NCBI GenBank assembly: GCA_949358305.1
Contig: OX442323.1
Coordinates: 1,364,001-1,428,000 of the forward strand
Length of the DNA: 64,000 bases
Origin: Strigamia acuminata
Taxonomy: Eukaryota > Arthropoda > Chilopoda > Geophilomorpha > Linotaeniidae
Direction of reading: 5' to 3'
The notes beneath the pieces are model-generated. The model was not told the origin of the DNA. It saw nothing but the letters and a program-made list of their open reading frames with translations, and ran no database searches. Positions 11,716 to 25,339 of the stretch are shown in pieces. The position numbers were made by a program, and so were the translations under genes. Every line of letters begins with the position of its first letter. Position 1 is the stretch's first letter.

Positions 11716-12344
11716 CAACTTGTTTTACTGGGCCAACTACAGAGTATTTCTCTCTTGTTTATTTACTGTATTTCATTTTATTTAAACAAAAAGAAAATAT
11801 GTGCATATCTATTTCTTAAAATTTGTACGGCATTTCGAATTTGTTGGTTGGTTTGGCCAATGAACTCAGGTATTGCGTGGGTGTGGGGAGCTTGTCTGGC
11901 CCTGAATGACCTTGCTCCTCCCAGCGCCCTTTGTACAAGCCTCTCCACCTAGCCCAACCCTTTTTGTCTAAGTAAATGCCCATTAAAGTTGTCCCGTTTT
12001 CAAAGCCAATTGTATCCCGACTCTTTCCGAACACATCATTGCCATTATATTTCGACGCAGTCAATGTTTTAATCTGCGCGTTTAACCGGAAGTATTTTTG
12101 CCGCAAATGACGTGCACGAACTAATGATGTGTGTGTGCTGTTTAATTTTCGAAAAAGGGCCGTTTTATTTTTGTTATCTTTCAATTGAAACTTGTGAAAG
12201 CACGAGTCATTCCGAATGTTAGGAAAATGCGTGACGGAAGTAGTGTGCTACTGCCATTTATACATTGTATGTGATTAAAGTAAGTCTTGACAACGTGGCC
12301 CTATATAATATAACTTTGTCCGAATCCGGAAGCGGGACGACACC

Positions 12345-12404
12345 GAGAGAATCACGAGAGAATCACGAGAGAATCACGAGAGAATCACGAGAGCATCACG
12401 AGAG
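12345..12404. repeat. 11-bp tandem repeat (GAGAATCACGA), about 5 copies
   Basis: Five nearly identical copies of an 11-bp unit, one with a C substitution, followed closely by a GGAAC pentamer run (12425-12454). Confidence 0.9.
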
Positions 12405-12627
12405 AAAGCGTACAAACTGTAGCAACGGAACGGAACGGAACGGAACGGAACGGAGCAACAATCATCATCTTCTTTTCTTTTCTTTTCTACTCTATTCTTT
12501 TCTTTTCTTTTCTTTTCTTTTTTTTAACAAGTTTTTTTTTAAAGAAAAAACGAATAATAATTTTGACGTCGGGGTTTTGTTTCCGGTTTATTTCGAGATA
12601 GTGTATAATTAGTTTGGTGTGTGCAGG

Positions 12628-12722
12628 CCAATGACAGCTATGAGTTTGTGGGGGCGTTGGATATGGGTAGGCGAATACAAGATGGCGTTGTCACTGTGCC
12701 AGAAACAGTTTTTCAAGTTTGA
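12628..12722 (+). CDS. Possible terminal exon of an unidentified gene
   Basis: A GTGTGTGCAG acceptor-like site is followed by an open frame of 31 codons with ordinary composition (begins ANDSYEFVGALDM, ends in a TGA at about 12720-12722). It is not low-complexity, unlike nearly all neighbouring frames. I recognise no family and found no upstream exon, so this could be chance. Confidence 0.18.
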
Positions 12723-13019
12723 ACATGAGCGATGAGCCCCGTCGACTACATTTTATTTTTGTATATTTTTATTTTCACATTTACTCTTCCTTATCAATTC
12801 GTACTGCGTTTTACAATTTGTGCTCAAACTAATCGGTAGAATATCACAAGTACATTTATTCTACAAATCTATCGTGTCGAGGTCAAGGTCGAGCTAGTAG
12901 CAGAATAACTATTTTGCCAATCAATCCAGTCTAAATGCACGCTTCAATTCAATCATTTCATTTATTTAACTTGAGTAGTTTTCTTTTGTTTCTACAAGTA
13001 TTTAAGCATTTAAGCATTG

Positions 13020-13095
13020 GTGGCGTGGCATGGCGTGGCGTGGCGTGGCGTGGCGTGGCGTGGCGTGGCGTGGCGTGGCGTGGCGTGGCGTGGCG
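13020..13095. repeat. TGGCG pentamer array (about 15 copies)
   Basis: Uninterrupted apart from one early TGGCA unit. Followed at once by TTCC-rich pyrimidine DNA. Confidence 0.95.
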
Positions 13096-14195
13096 CGCAC
13101 ACCAATTTACCTTCCTTCCTTTTTTCCTTCCTTTCTTCCTTCCTTCCTTCCTTCCTTTCTTCCTTCCTTCCCTTTTTTTCTGTGAGTCAGTTTATATTGA
13201 CTCTTCTTAGATAAGAGTTTGAAACCACCAAGCGACCCAAGGGGGTTCAAGGTCGTCTGTCCAAACTTCTTCTCTTCTTTTCTCCTCTTTACTCTTCTAC
13301 TCTTCTCTTTTCTCCTCTTCTCGTCGCGTCTCGTCTGGTCTCGTCTCCTTTCCTTCCCAAATCCCAAATTGACTGTAGAAATGTAGAAACAATTAGCAAA
13401 TTTCATTTCTTTTTGTGAATCGAATAAATGAAGAAAAATTGAAGATTGGTTGGAAAGTGAATAGTTTTCTTTTCATCAAATCAACATGAAAAACGTAAAA
13501 AAGACTAGCGTCGTTTTGGTGGGAAATTTTGTATTTCGTATTTTAACGGATTGATCGAGCACTCATTTCTAGCTTTGGCCGAGTGACAACCTTGGCCCTC
13601 GGCAAGGCAAAATGTAGAGTGGGTAATGTGACAACACCAAGTGAAATGAAATAAAAGTGAAGCGAAAGTGAACGGACTCACTTAATTCCTTTTTTCTTTC
13701 TCGAGAGAGAGAAGTATTTATTTATTATCTATTATTTAGTTTATCGTGCTGGCAAGTCAAGTCCGTCCTTTGTTTGGGTAGGAGATGTGCATACTACATA
13801 GCTTTGACGCTTTGACCTCTTTATCGCTCTGTAACAGGATAGCAACAACTTTTATCGAAACTGCCCGGATTAACTTTGAAACTTGTAACGAGGCAAGGAC
13901 GGGGGACGAGACGAGACGAGACGAGACGAGACGAATGATGAACCAAATAAAAATATTCTGAAATAAAGAAAGGGGCCACTGTTGTTGCAAATTGACACAT
14001 TCTTCGGGTATGTAAGTTAAAGTGCAAGGAAAATTGTCAGTAATTTGTGGCGCAGTTAGATCGGAATGAATCGCATCAGATCGGATCAGATTGGCTACTG
14101 GAAGAAAAAAATGATGAAGAATAAGCTAACCTGATCATTTTTCAATACAATCAAGTGGTATTCCGTAGTAATAAGTTGCTAGTTATTTAGGTGGC

Positions 14196-14246
14196 CGTCC
14201 GAGTCCGAGTCCGAGTCCGAGTCCGAGTCCGAGTCCGAGTCCGAGT
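14196..14246. repeat. GTCCGA hexamer array (about 8 copies)
   Basis: Perfect hexamer repeat within non-coding DNA, next to a CCTCT pentamer run. Confidence 0.93.
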
Positions 14247-14526
14247 TCGTATCAATATCAATTTCATTCATCGACAGCAGAGGTTGTTACTCCTCTCCTC
14301 TCCTCTCCTCTCCTCTCGTCTCCTCTTCTCTCCTGCCTCCGGATAAAACTTATTAAGAGTGCAATCAAACAAGTAATGAATGCACATTACGATTCAACAG
14401 CTAAACTTGCAGCCTTCACTTTGAGGATCAACGGCCTTAAACTTTCTTTCTTTCGTATCGTTGAGCTGCATAAATAAGTTAAGTGAAACTGCTGCGAGAC
14501 AACTTGATGCGTTTCTTTTCAATTAA

Positions 14527-14572
14527 ATGCGTGCATGTGCATGTGCATGCACGTGCATGCACGCGCATACAT
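14527..14572. repeat. 46-bp strictly alternating purine-pyrimidine tract, partly palindromic
   Basis: Every step from 14527 to 14572 alternates purine and pyrimidine, composed of TGCA, TGTG and CGCG words. Its centre (GTGCATGCACGTGCATGCAC, 14543-14562) is self-complementary in large part. Such tracts can adopt Z-DNA or cruciform form under supercoiling. Confidence 0.85.
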
Positions 14573-15090
14573 TACAACTTGGATAGTCCATCAAAGCCCA
14601 ATTGTGTTCCATTCCATTTCACTCGTGCAATTGCCAATTGATGTATGCTCATTTGCACTTATTAAATAGTAATCAAGTCGTAGACTACTTGTATTCACAA
14701 TAACTTAACTTAACTTAAATTGTATTGCATTGTATGCTAGTGCATGTTTATGCTAAAGACTAATGCTGAAGATGCTCTCGCCAACGTTGCTCATTTAACT
14801 GCTTTTCAATGTTTGTAACTAAAACTTTTGATGGACTTTAAAGGCTTTCATTTTTTGCCAACATCATCAAAATGCGAGAAAAATAAATGATTTCAGATGA
14901 TATATTTTGCTGAGAGTCAGTCCTTTAGCTTATATACAAGCTAGTTCTTAGAAATGAATATTTGTCACCTGTCTTCACTCTCTTTGTGTTGATAAATTAT
15001 TTACAAAAAATTGAAATTTATCAATTGCAGGCTCCAACATTTACATTTTCTATCAGCCATTATTTTCTTCTTTTTTTTTTCTTTTTTTTT

Positions 15091-15150
15091 TTCTTCTTCT
15101 TCTTCTTCTTCTTCTTCTTCTTCTTCTTCTTCTTCTTCTTCTTCTTCTTC
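15091..15150. repeat. TTC trinucleotide array
   Basis: About 20 TTC units following oligo-T tracts; a homopurine-homopyrimidine tract. Confidence 0.95.
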
Positions 15151-16310
15151 TGGAGTTTCTGGACTAATGAATGAAGGAGGAGTTGCTAAGATAGACCGAT
15201 GAACCGTCTTGTAAAAGCCTCCGGTGAATTGGCAGCGAATGACATTGCCAACAGGCAAATATGAAACATGTCGAATTTTACTATTATTATAATGGATGTG
15301 GATTGTGGAGTAACTTATATTTAGCAAAAAACCTTTTGGAAATCATGTTAGCCCAAAGCTCTTTCGACTTTTTTTTTGCACAGCTTTACAATAATTATTA
15401 TTTCGTTTGACAATTGCAGTATTTGATTTCAGATTATGCAAAGGGTAAAAAATGATGCAGAAAATTAAGCACATTTCACCATGAAAAATGATGCATTTTG
15501 ATCGAGAATATTCGATAATGTAGAAAAAGTATTGAATCAGTCAGCACATGAATTAGAAGTCAAAACGATCGAGGCGAATGCTACAATCCTGTGGAAATTT
15601 GAAAAAGTAAGAAAGAAAGAAAGAAAGAAAATGAAAAGGAATTTCAGATATTTGTGGTGACCCCCTCGGGCAGAAAGGATTCGATCACATCACATGCAAA
15701 CTGCAGAAAAAAATAATTGATCGAGCAAAGAAATAAAAAATGTGTCAAATTTTCAATAAATTCACAATCCAGTTACAGAGCTAATGAATGGACATGGACT
15801 CAAAACACACGCACCACTGTCCACTGAGCACTGATGATCCAACTTTTAAATAGACAGACAATTGGATGTGCTTATCATCATTTTTAGTTGAAATGAGTGA
15901 CTGGTCGAATACCTTTTGCCAGGGTTTGTATGATTGACATTGACTTGAAATGAAACAATTATAATGAAGCGTGTCATTTTGACGTCATCAGTTGCCGAAT
16001 ACTGTCCAATGTGCAATGGTGAGTGCATGAAAATGGGTTGTGCTACTTTCGCCGCGTAGATCAAGCACAAGCTATTAGAGCGTATCTAAAATGGCAACAA
16101 CATTCCAGCAGCGAGAAAAAAATGAAGTTACGGAAATGGTATGGCCAAGGAGTGGTACGAGAATGAGGGGATAAGTTCCTTTCCTTTCCTTTCCTTTCCT
16201 TTTCTTTCCTTCACCCCAGTCTGGACTTCGTAACCGGACGCAGCCGTGCGTGTGCTCGGCTCGTGGGCGAACACAAAAGAAAAAGCAGCAGTTAACCGGT
16301 TCGTCTACAT

Positions 16311-16658
16311 CAGAGGTCGGCAACAGGCGGACCGCGGTCCGAATACGGACCGCGGAAGGTCGAAACTTGGACCGCGGTGACGTTTTAGCGACGTGTCGTC
16401 TTAGCAACGACAGTACGTTTTAGCGACGTTTTTTCCTCGGTTTCTTTGGTTTTTCGGTGTTTTTCCTGTTTCTTTTTCCATGTTTTTTAGGTTTTATTGG
16501 TATTTTTTGGGTTGTGTGGGGGGGTTTATTTGGTTTTTAAGTGTTTTTTTCTGTTTTCTTAGGTTTTTAGTAAGGTTTTTAATTGTTTTTTTTTCTGGAC
16601 CTCGAGAAAAATTTTCAATAGTATCCGGACCCCACTTAAAATTACTTGCCGACCCCTG
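16311..16658. mobile_element. Non-autonomous hAT-type element, 348 bp, with 8-bp target duplication
   Basis: Left end CAGAGGTCGGCAAC and right end GTTGCCGACCCCTG-like (reads TTGCCGACCCCTG on +) are imperfect inverted repeats. The flanking octamer GTCTACAT occurs exactly on both sides (16303-16310 and 16659-16666), the signature of hAT transposases. The interior contains repeated GGACCGCGG words and T-rich DNA and has no transposase. Confidence 0.85.
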
Positions 16659-16782
16659 GTCTACATTATCAATCTGCATCTATCTGCAAGTACAGTATTT
16701 AGCTGCTTCAGTTTGGGCAGCGAAAATAGAGTCTTTGTCAAACAAAACAGAAAATCTAATAACATTTGATTATTTTAAGTAT

Positions 16783-16813
<31 letters not shown>

Positions 16814-17746
16814 TTATTCGTTGGTTTTACTGGTTTTAAATATGCCATGCACAAGAAGAAGCCATCCTTTTTTGAAAACATGAGGTCTACCGTACACCTC
16901 ATGTTTCTACTTTCAACCACAACCACTTGCCACGATTATTTAATTATTTATGGTTGTGGATGATAGCTAGATTGGTTACATAGCGTACAGTCAAATTTTA
17001 ATGTGTAAAAATAAAAATAAAATTTTTACGTGGTCCTTCATCATCCAATCGAAGAAATTCCATTACAAACTTTCGTTTTTTTATGTATAGTAAATAATTT
17101 TCTATTTTCTTATGCAGGAACAGCCAAACTTTGTATTAAAACTTAATTATTATTTTCAAACTTTCACGAATTAGTTTCACCGATTTGCAAATCTCACGTC
17201 GCACCATCTTTTGCTGAAAATGATCATTTGGATGTGTCAACAGCGTCAACTAGTATCGAAGCCAATTAGATTTCACCAGTGTATGGTAAAAATATACTCT
17301 TATGTTCTGTGATACAGCATTTCAAAATCGACTAATGCGTAACCTCTAAACTCAAATCAACGCTTCGCATTTTGCAGCACTTAAAAGTTTGAAAGTACGA
17401 AAATGAAAATGAAAATGAAAATGCCAAACACCAATTTTAAACAAAACAAACATTAGCAAAAGCATAAAAATCCAACAAGGTGGAAGTAAGATAGACAGAT
17501 GCATATGGTTTCGAATTAAAGCAAAGGTAAGTAATAATTTTTTTTTTGTGTCAGGGCCTTGGCTGCATGTATGAATGAACGCTTGAATCAAGTCCAACTT
17601 TGTTCTTTACATCTTGGCATTCAGACGAGCAACTCGGCATCGTCACATGACAGGAAGCACGAAGCGGTTTTGGCGTTGTGCTGAAAAACATAGGTCGAAG
17701 GTTGCCCAAATTAATAAAATATTTCGGATTCATATTTTTTCTATTT

Positions 17747-17802
<56 letters not shown>

Positions 17803-20800
17803 CTGCTAGAAATCAATTGAGATTTTTTTTCTCCCTCAAGGGTTGTCTCTCGAGTAAAGTATAAACTAACCTTGAACCATGATCATGTTTGGATGACGTC
17901 TGTTACGTCCAACTCAAATTATCATTTATTATTTTTATTATTTTTATTATTATTTTTAAATCACTGAATAAATAAATATTTTTTAATGAGAAATTGGGCT
18001 AAAAAATGTGATAAAAATTGTTTCTTTTGCGTGTTACATTACAATTTGCTCGTTGATGGATAACATTTTGAGATTAAATTTAGCCTTGAACCCAAAGTTA
18101 TTTTAAATAAAAATTGAAAGACCGATTGGGCAAAGGTAGGAGAGTATGTTTACGATTTCCCCGCGGCTGGACAGCACAACCTTTCCTTTCCTCATATTAA
18201 AAAAAAAAAATAGAATGAACATTCTCAAACCAGGGCTCACAATTTATGTAATTGGGCCTCGAATGGGAGGAATTGTAATGAGTAGTTGGCAACATGAATG
18301 AAATGTTTTCTTTGTTTTTTTTTTAAACTTGACCACAATTTTGTTTTAATTATGGTTATATTTTTATATTCTAGATTTATTATTTTTAAATACATATACA
18401 ATTTAGATTAATTTTTATTTGATTGTCAGTGGAAATCCTGCCAAAAACGGAAGAATGTACAATTTTCAGTAAATAAATAATTATTTGACGGTAAGATTTA
18501 TTTATTCATTTAAATTTTTGATCGCGGACAAGAAATATATCTCGTAAATGAAAATAATATTATTATAATTATTATGAGTTGTAGCTGACTTTTAAAAAAA
18601 AGAAGGGAAATTTTGCACAAAAAAAATAACTTAATAAAAAGTTGCAGAATATGAGTCTGCTTTTGCCGGCATTTTGATAGATTTAGGAACGATGATGGCC
18701 AAGAAAAACGTTCACTTTTATCTCAAATTTCTGTAAAAATGGGCTTTTTTGTGTAATACTTTTTGAAAATGAAATTACTCGTTGAAGAAAGTATTTCATT
18801 TCATATCCAATAAGCCACAATGAAAAAAAAATGATTAATTTATGATTGATTTATGATTAATTAATTACCTATTCATTTATTTATTTATCTATTAATTAAT
18901 TAATTAATTTATTTATTTGAAATTGGGAGTGGTGAAGTTGTGGGTTGTGGGCGACGTACAGCATAAGCAGCTGTTTTCTCACACATACGTTATCCGAGCT
19001 ATTTGTGGTTGAAATATACACCGTTTGAATATTATATGCGAGCAAAAAAAAGAGAAGGAAAAAAAAATTCAACTTCCTGGATGTTGATTCGAGTTTAAAA
19101 ATAGTGCGAGTAAATTTTATCAACGAGTCGGATTGTTTTGCTCGATTATTTTAGGAATTATTTTCGAGTTAAATCAACATAAACCATCTGAAAAATAATC
19201 ATTTTTAGTTTAAAGTAAAAACATCGTGTGATTTCATCACACGATCACAAGCTCATTTTTTCATTTTTTTTTGGGAAATTGTGTAATCGTGCTTAACTCT
19301 AATCAAAATGACGGTCCATTGCTCAGCTTAGCTCAGCTCAACTGAGCTCATCTGAGCACAGCACGGCACAGCAGCCCCACCCGCGCCCGTACACACGACC
19401 AACGATTCCCATGAATGAGCCTGAATTTGGCCTTGCCTTTTTTAGCTAATGGCCTTGGTTGGCCCAAAAAGGAAACGGTAGATAGAACACAAGAAACTAG
19501 CACTCCCTTAGTCTGAAAACGAGTTGCCATGCCACCCAGTTTGCTTCGCGGTGCTTCGTTCGCTTCATTTTCATCGTGCTCATTCGCATTTTCCAATAGT
19601 AATTATTAGAAACGATTGTCAAGTTGGTGTTTCTCAGACAGTCTCTTCTTTTCTTTCTTTCTCTCTCTCTCTCTCTCTCTCTTTATTTTGACCCCCATTG
19701 AAGTCTTTTAGTGTTTTCCCACCCTCTCTTTGAATCTATCAATGAATGTTGAAGAATAGACGAATGATAGACCAAGCCCTTATCGCCCAGGGAGGAAGGC
19801 CATAAATCCTAGTGCACAGCCGAGCCCCTGGTGAGAGGTGGGGGGAAATCACAAAAACTTCATCCACGCGACAACGAGATTTCAGAGTCGGGCTCGGCTC
19901 TTCTCGGCTCTTCTCGGCTTTTGTTGGCTGTCATGGCGCTAGTGCTATTCAATTTTTAATCCCCTTTTATTACGTCACATATCCGCTTCACCGACTCTCC
20001 TAACGTAGCTTTTCCTATCGATTTTATTTTCAAGATAAGCACTGTTTAAAGTTTTTTACGATATTCGCTCAGAACGGGAATTCCTTTCCTTTGCACAACG
20101 AGTTAATAGTTTAGTATACAGTTTGTAGTTAGTCCTGCCCGCTGTTACATATTGTTGAAAGAGTTTAAATAATTCAAGTACAGTGCAGTGACTCTCTCTC
20201 TCTCTCTCGGTGAGTGCACACACCCAGATCGACTTATAGAGATGGTTTATTTGCATCCTATTGCAGCAGCGAAATCGCATTTCCATTTTCTCGTTCAATT
20301 TGAAATCCATGTTTTCTGAAATCGGTTTAAACGATCGTTACAAAGTGTATGAATGCGCCTTCTGTTTATTTCAAGGAAGATCAAAGCGCTAGCGATTTTA
20401 TTTTTTGCATAGTCTGCTCGTTGCTTATCACCGATTGAATATTCATTGACCGCAGCGCTGCGCTGCTCTGCTCCCATACATGGACACATCACCTCGTCCC
20501 GAATTTTGAATTGAGTGTTTGATATGAGATAAAAGGAGATGAGATTACTCTCAATCAGATTTAAAAAAAAAAAAAACACAATTCCACTTCGGCAATAAAA
20601 TAAAATGAACGAGAAAATGGAATGGTGCGGTGACGACATTTAGCAATATGTCCGCTCACGGTTAACATTGATGCCGATGCGATGTTGCGACTTGCGACTA
20701 GCGCCACCCAAAATAGCGGCGTAATCTTCTACTAGTACTACCAATTCGTTTGTGAGTTGTGACGTCAAATTTAAAGACACCCGGCCAGAGCTGAAGATCC

Positions 20801-23800
20801 ACACAAGATCCACACAGGGATCTTGAAAAGCGAGAAACGCCAGTCGAATGGAAAGAAAAACAACAGCGTCGTGTATTTGCAACAACAATAGTAATGGTAC
20901 TTGAAAAAAGTAAGTAAATTAATTATGCCATCAAACCTGAGTCCAGGTCGATCAGCGTCCCGATCCACGAAGATCCACAGATAGATCTACTGAAGGTCAA
21001 CAGAAGATCCATGATTACATGACTACATAAGTCTTCTACGTTATGATTACGATGGGTATACATGGTGGGTCGAAAGTGACACATTTTTTCTTGAAAATGA
21101 AGGTACAGTACGGTGTGTACTGTATCAATTCTAAATCTCATAAAGCGGCCAAATAGGAAGTCGATGGCAGACTGTCCAGTTGTGACCTTAACCTTAAATT
21201 TTACTTGGAAGTTTTCCATTTGGGACTTTTTAAACAGTTGAAGAACCAGCAAAATTTCCAATTACAAAGTTGTAGAGTACCATTATTTACTTGTAATTAG
21301 TTAATTTTTTTTTAAAAAAAGGAAAACAAACCAGCGAGTCATTTTTAAGAAAAAAGGTGCGAATCTGAAGTAAAGTAAAGTGGAAGTAAAGGGTAAGTAA
21401 AAGAAAGAAAAAGTAGCAGTAGCAGTACAAGTACAGTACTTCCATCTCCACTATTTCTCGATTTATTTCTGTTGCTTCCTGGTGTAAACGGTAATAGGCT
21501 GGTGAATCTGAATTGTCAATCTGTCATCTTTTGTGTTTCAAGGGAAACTCAGAGTTTTTCCATCCATGTGGATTGGATTGCTTCCTAACTTGAGTCAAGC
21601 TCGTGATAATAAAGGGCGTAACAAATATGTATGCGTACCGGTAATGTATTCAATCGTATTCTTTGTATCGACAAAGTTGTCGACAAAGTAGCAAAACTGG
21701 CAATCTTCTCGACTTGTTTGCTTGCTAACACTTGATAATTAACGAGAAAATCGTTATTCGTTACTGATTTGTGCAATAACAATCTAGCACAGAAAGCTGT
21801 TTTAATAAAATAAAAGTTAAAAAATGCTAACTTATTAACCTTAATTTCTCCAAAGCCCCTCGCGATAACCTGTTAATCGTGCTAACAGTGAATTCCGTCA
21901 CAATTCGCAGCCATTCAAGTGACTCTACGAGTTATTCCGCTTATTTTAATTATTTCCCGTTCCGTAGTAAACTGTAATAGCCACTATACTTGCCATTGTT
22001 CGTGCACACTCGTCCTCAGCTGAAATCAATCACGAGCTCCACTTTTATTTGTATATTGCAACTCAAGCTAGTTTGCATCTTCTATCGTGATTTAACTTGT
22101 ATCCATGAACAAGATTTCGCGGAAAACTTTACATCTTACAGAATTATGCATGTTACATTTTATTTATCCCCGGATAGCAAAAAAGAAATCAAATTTTGGA
22201 AATAAACATTTTTAACTACCGGTAGATGACAATTTCTCTTTCCATCAAAACAACTAAAATTAAAATTGAAATTAAAATTGAAATTAAAATTGAAATTTAG
22301 TAGGAGAAATATTAGTGGTGACATCACACATGAAAATTGCAACCAACTAGCAGGATGTGGGTGATTTCTAATGATTTTGCACAAAAAGTAAAACACGTAC
22401 GGTACATTCTATGAGTACGCCATTTAAGTCAACTTTTAATAAATAAAATGCCTAGGCGTCCTAATTTGTTCTACAGACTTGAAGACACTTTGCAGTTGCC
22501 GGATGTAACAAATGATGATCAACATTTCCTCGCAGCTCTTTAATCATTCACGATACCGGATACGGACTCCATTATCGACCGGAAGTGATAGACTCGCATG
22601 GAAGGTTAACATTAGGCAAAAATTTTGGTTGAAAAAGATGTCATTTGTCAGAATTTGTTACGCCATTCACGTGAGAAAAAACTCAAAAATGTCCAGCTTT
22701 AAGAGTCAAATTTTTATTCGCATACAAGTGTAAGACATTTATTTATTTATTTATTTGTTTGTTTGTTTATTACATTTATCAGGAATGCATACGAATTCAA
22801 AGAAAGGTTAAAAATTATAAAATCTACAATATGGTAAACAACAATGCAATTCATATATATAGAACTTTTTTTTTCCTTTTACCAATTTCCAATATTTACA
22901 TTGAAGCTGAATCTTAAGTAACATCAACCAAGAAAAAAGAAGAGACTACAACCATACACACACAAATTATGGCTATATTCTTTATTTTCTTTTCCCCCTA
23001 TTTTTTGAAAAATTTTATTTGATAATTTTATTTGATAATACTTCGCAAAGATAAATATACCACCACTTCTAAAGCTTCTAAAAAGTCAATCTGAAACGAA
23101 AAGAAAAACAAACAAAACGAATTAGAAATGACACAAAAATAAAAATGTGATGCTCGGAAAATATACAAGATAGTCTGCGCCCGGGATCCTGATGCCTCCA
23201 AAATCAAACTGAAAAATTCGTGCCTGCACATACACAAACTCAATAAATCCATTTTATTGTATGTTGTTATGTTATTTTATTTTATTTTATTTTATTTTGA
23301 GAAATTATAGGAGTGATAATAATGGCATTATTCACTTGTGTGCAACAATTTGAGGCTAGGGCTGTGCGTTTTCGAGTGCAACAAATGGGATTAATAAGTG
23401 TTTGGAATTTGGCATCAAGATACCGGGTGCAGACTGCAGTAATACTAATACAGAGTGGTTCAAATCATACGCTCTTGTTCGCAACTAAAAATTATACGCT
23501 ACTAATTTCTTCACTTGTCCAACATTGCATAAAAGTTATTAATTACAATTACCAATACGTTTTCCTAATATCATCACCGTTATTTAAAGCGCATTCGAAA
23601 ATGTTACGACGGTAATAGCAATCGTTGGCAAGCACTGAAACAGCCAATTTATCCTGATAAAGTCTCGAACAGACTCGTTACTAAAACAAAACTGTTTTTG
23701 CACTCATGGTATTACTTGTGATAACAACGGCGATGTCAATAACAAGACGACGACAGATCCTAACACAAGACAACCCAACTCAACAGTCAACACGAACGTT

Positions 23801-25333
23801 GCCTCTGAGCTGCAAATACGCTCAACGTGCAATTACGTCAATCTGCTATTCAAAATAAATCAGGAAAAAATAAATCACAAATAACAGTGCGATATGTAAT
23901 TTCATATTTGTTGAAATAGCCAGAAGGACCGAGAAGAGACGAGAAGATACGAGATTGATTGATTTGATTGATTCGTAGAATGAGAATGATGGAGCTCACT
24001 CGACATCAAAAGTTTGCTGTCATCTCGTTCCAAAACAGAGAAAGGAAAGGAAAGGAAAGGAAATCTAGCCAGATGGGCAAGAGAAGAATACCCATGCCTA
24101 TGCCCACATCCACAGCAAATTGCCCCAACTGCTTTTGATTAGTGATTGCATTTTTCAAGTTACTAACTTTTCAGATATGAATTGTCGATATGAAACAAAA
24201 GATTAAAATAAAAAATAAAAAAATAAAAACAACTTGATAAATGCGTTGCCACGCAGTCTAGTTTGTTCGTACAAAAAAAAAATAGGTGACATCACATAAC
24301 GCAAACAGCTGCCTGTCCTGTACCTGCCACGCTCTAGTCGATTCGAAACCAAGTTAAGAGAATGGAAACAAACCCGGACACACTATTTTCAAATTTCAAC
24401 CAACCCCTACTATTGCTTTTGAATTGATTAATTTAAATAAGCTTACGTGCACAATTTGTTTTTTCCGAAAGGACAGATACAGATACAGGACAAAATGAAT
24501 GAATCACTCGACACAATAAATATTTGTTGTACTGAGCAAAGAAATAGATAAAAATGGAGTAACCTGCATTTGCTTTTTTGGCTTGGTAACAGGCCTGCAC
24601 AGTGGGTCGACTTTTTTTTCTCCCCCGAGCCAAATATTCAACCATCAAATAGCAAATTTTCTGTTAAATCCAATTTTTTTTAAAAACATAACATGCGCAT
24701 GATCTATTGGTGGTATACAACTTGTGTGTTTGTTTTTGTATTTTTGACGCTCAGCGTGAGAGAGATTTAGGTGATGCCTTAGATGACTTTCTTGAGGACC
24801 CAACCTTAAATTCGCACCTCTGAGGCGGAATCTTGCACAGAAACAAGTAATGAGAATCAACCGGATTGGATTCCCAATGCTGCTTGACTTTCTCCACGAA
24901 GTAAATTCATTGTAGTTACCGGATTGTACAGCATGTACAGTATTTATAATGAAATCACAGAGAGAAAGAAACTTAAAAACTGTCAAGTTTGTTCGTTTCG
25001 TCAACAGTTTCTTTTTTTTCTTCAAAATTATTTCAAGATTGAGTAATTTTAACAGCTGTGAGTTGAGTTATTTGTTACCAGAGGGCACCATTCAACGGGC
25101 AAATTATAATTCGTTTGCGTCGATATTACAGTTTGCGGCAGGCACTTTTCCCATATATATTTTTACACTATATTTAGTATAACAAACGTTTAAAAAAATT
25201 AGGTTGCAGGTTATATTTATAAAATTATCTTTACATTAAACATGTCATGTGATCACTGAAACTGTAATAGTCTCTTTTGAAAAAGAAATGGAAACAATTG
25301 TTGTATTTTACTGTTTCAAAACAATGAAGCAAC
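16659..25333. other. Long gene-poor AT-rich stretch
   Basis: I find no supportable gene. It holds ATTT tetramer runs (about 16778-16817 and 17741-17798), a TC run (about 19660-19682), an AAAATTGAAATT array (22253-22299), TTTTA pentamers (about 23274-23298) and GGAAA pentamers (about 24040-24062). Sequences near 20650 and 23414 resemble the ends of the MITE at 26668-26993. Short open frames lack any family signature. Confidence 0.5.
22253..22299. repeat. 12-bp A/T-rich tandem repeat (AAAATTGAAATT)
   Basis: Nearly four copies of a 12-bp unit. Confidence 0.88.
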
Positions 25334-25339
25334 TTTATT
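25334..25339 (-). terminator. Candidate poly(A) signal of the NDFIP gene
   Basis: TTTATT on the + strand gives AATAAA on the minus strand about 500 bases beyond the NDFIP stop codon. It is the clearest hexamer I saw there, but such hexamers are common in AT-rich DNA. Confidence 0.3.

Larger units (their letters stand above)
11063..16310. other. Gene-poor stretch dominated by microsatellites
   Basis: Contents include a poly-A (11277-11305), a TTTC array (11631-11714), an 11-bp array (12345-12404), GGAAC (12425-12454), TGGCG (13020-13095), TTCC tracts (13106-13170), GAGAC (13906-13934), GTCCGA hexamers (14196-14246), CCTCT (about 14290-14320), TTC (15091-15150) and TTTCC (about 16177-16205). 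No recognisable protein, apart from one weak exon candidate at 12628-12722. Confidence 0.55.

Noticed and set aside
11816-12184. 122-codon minus-strand open frame
   Set aside because: No recognisable domain, and it crosses DNA with no other gene signal; kept out for lack of support.
24741-24905. Minus-strand open frame (HYLFLCKIPPQRCEFK region) as a terminal exon
   Set aside because: Composition looks protein-like but there is no convincing acceptor, a stop lies just upstream, and I recognise no family.
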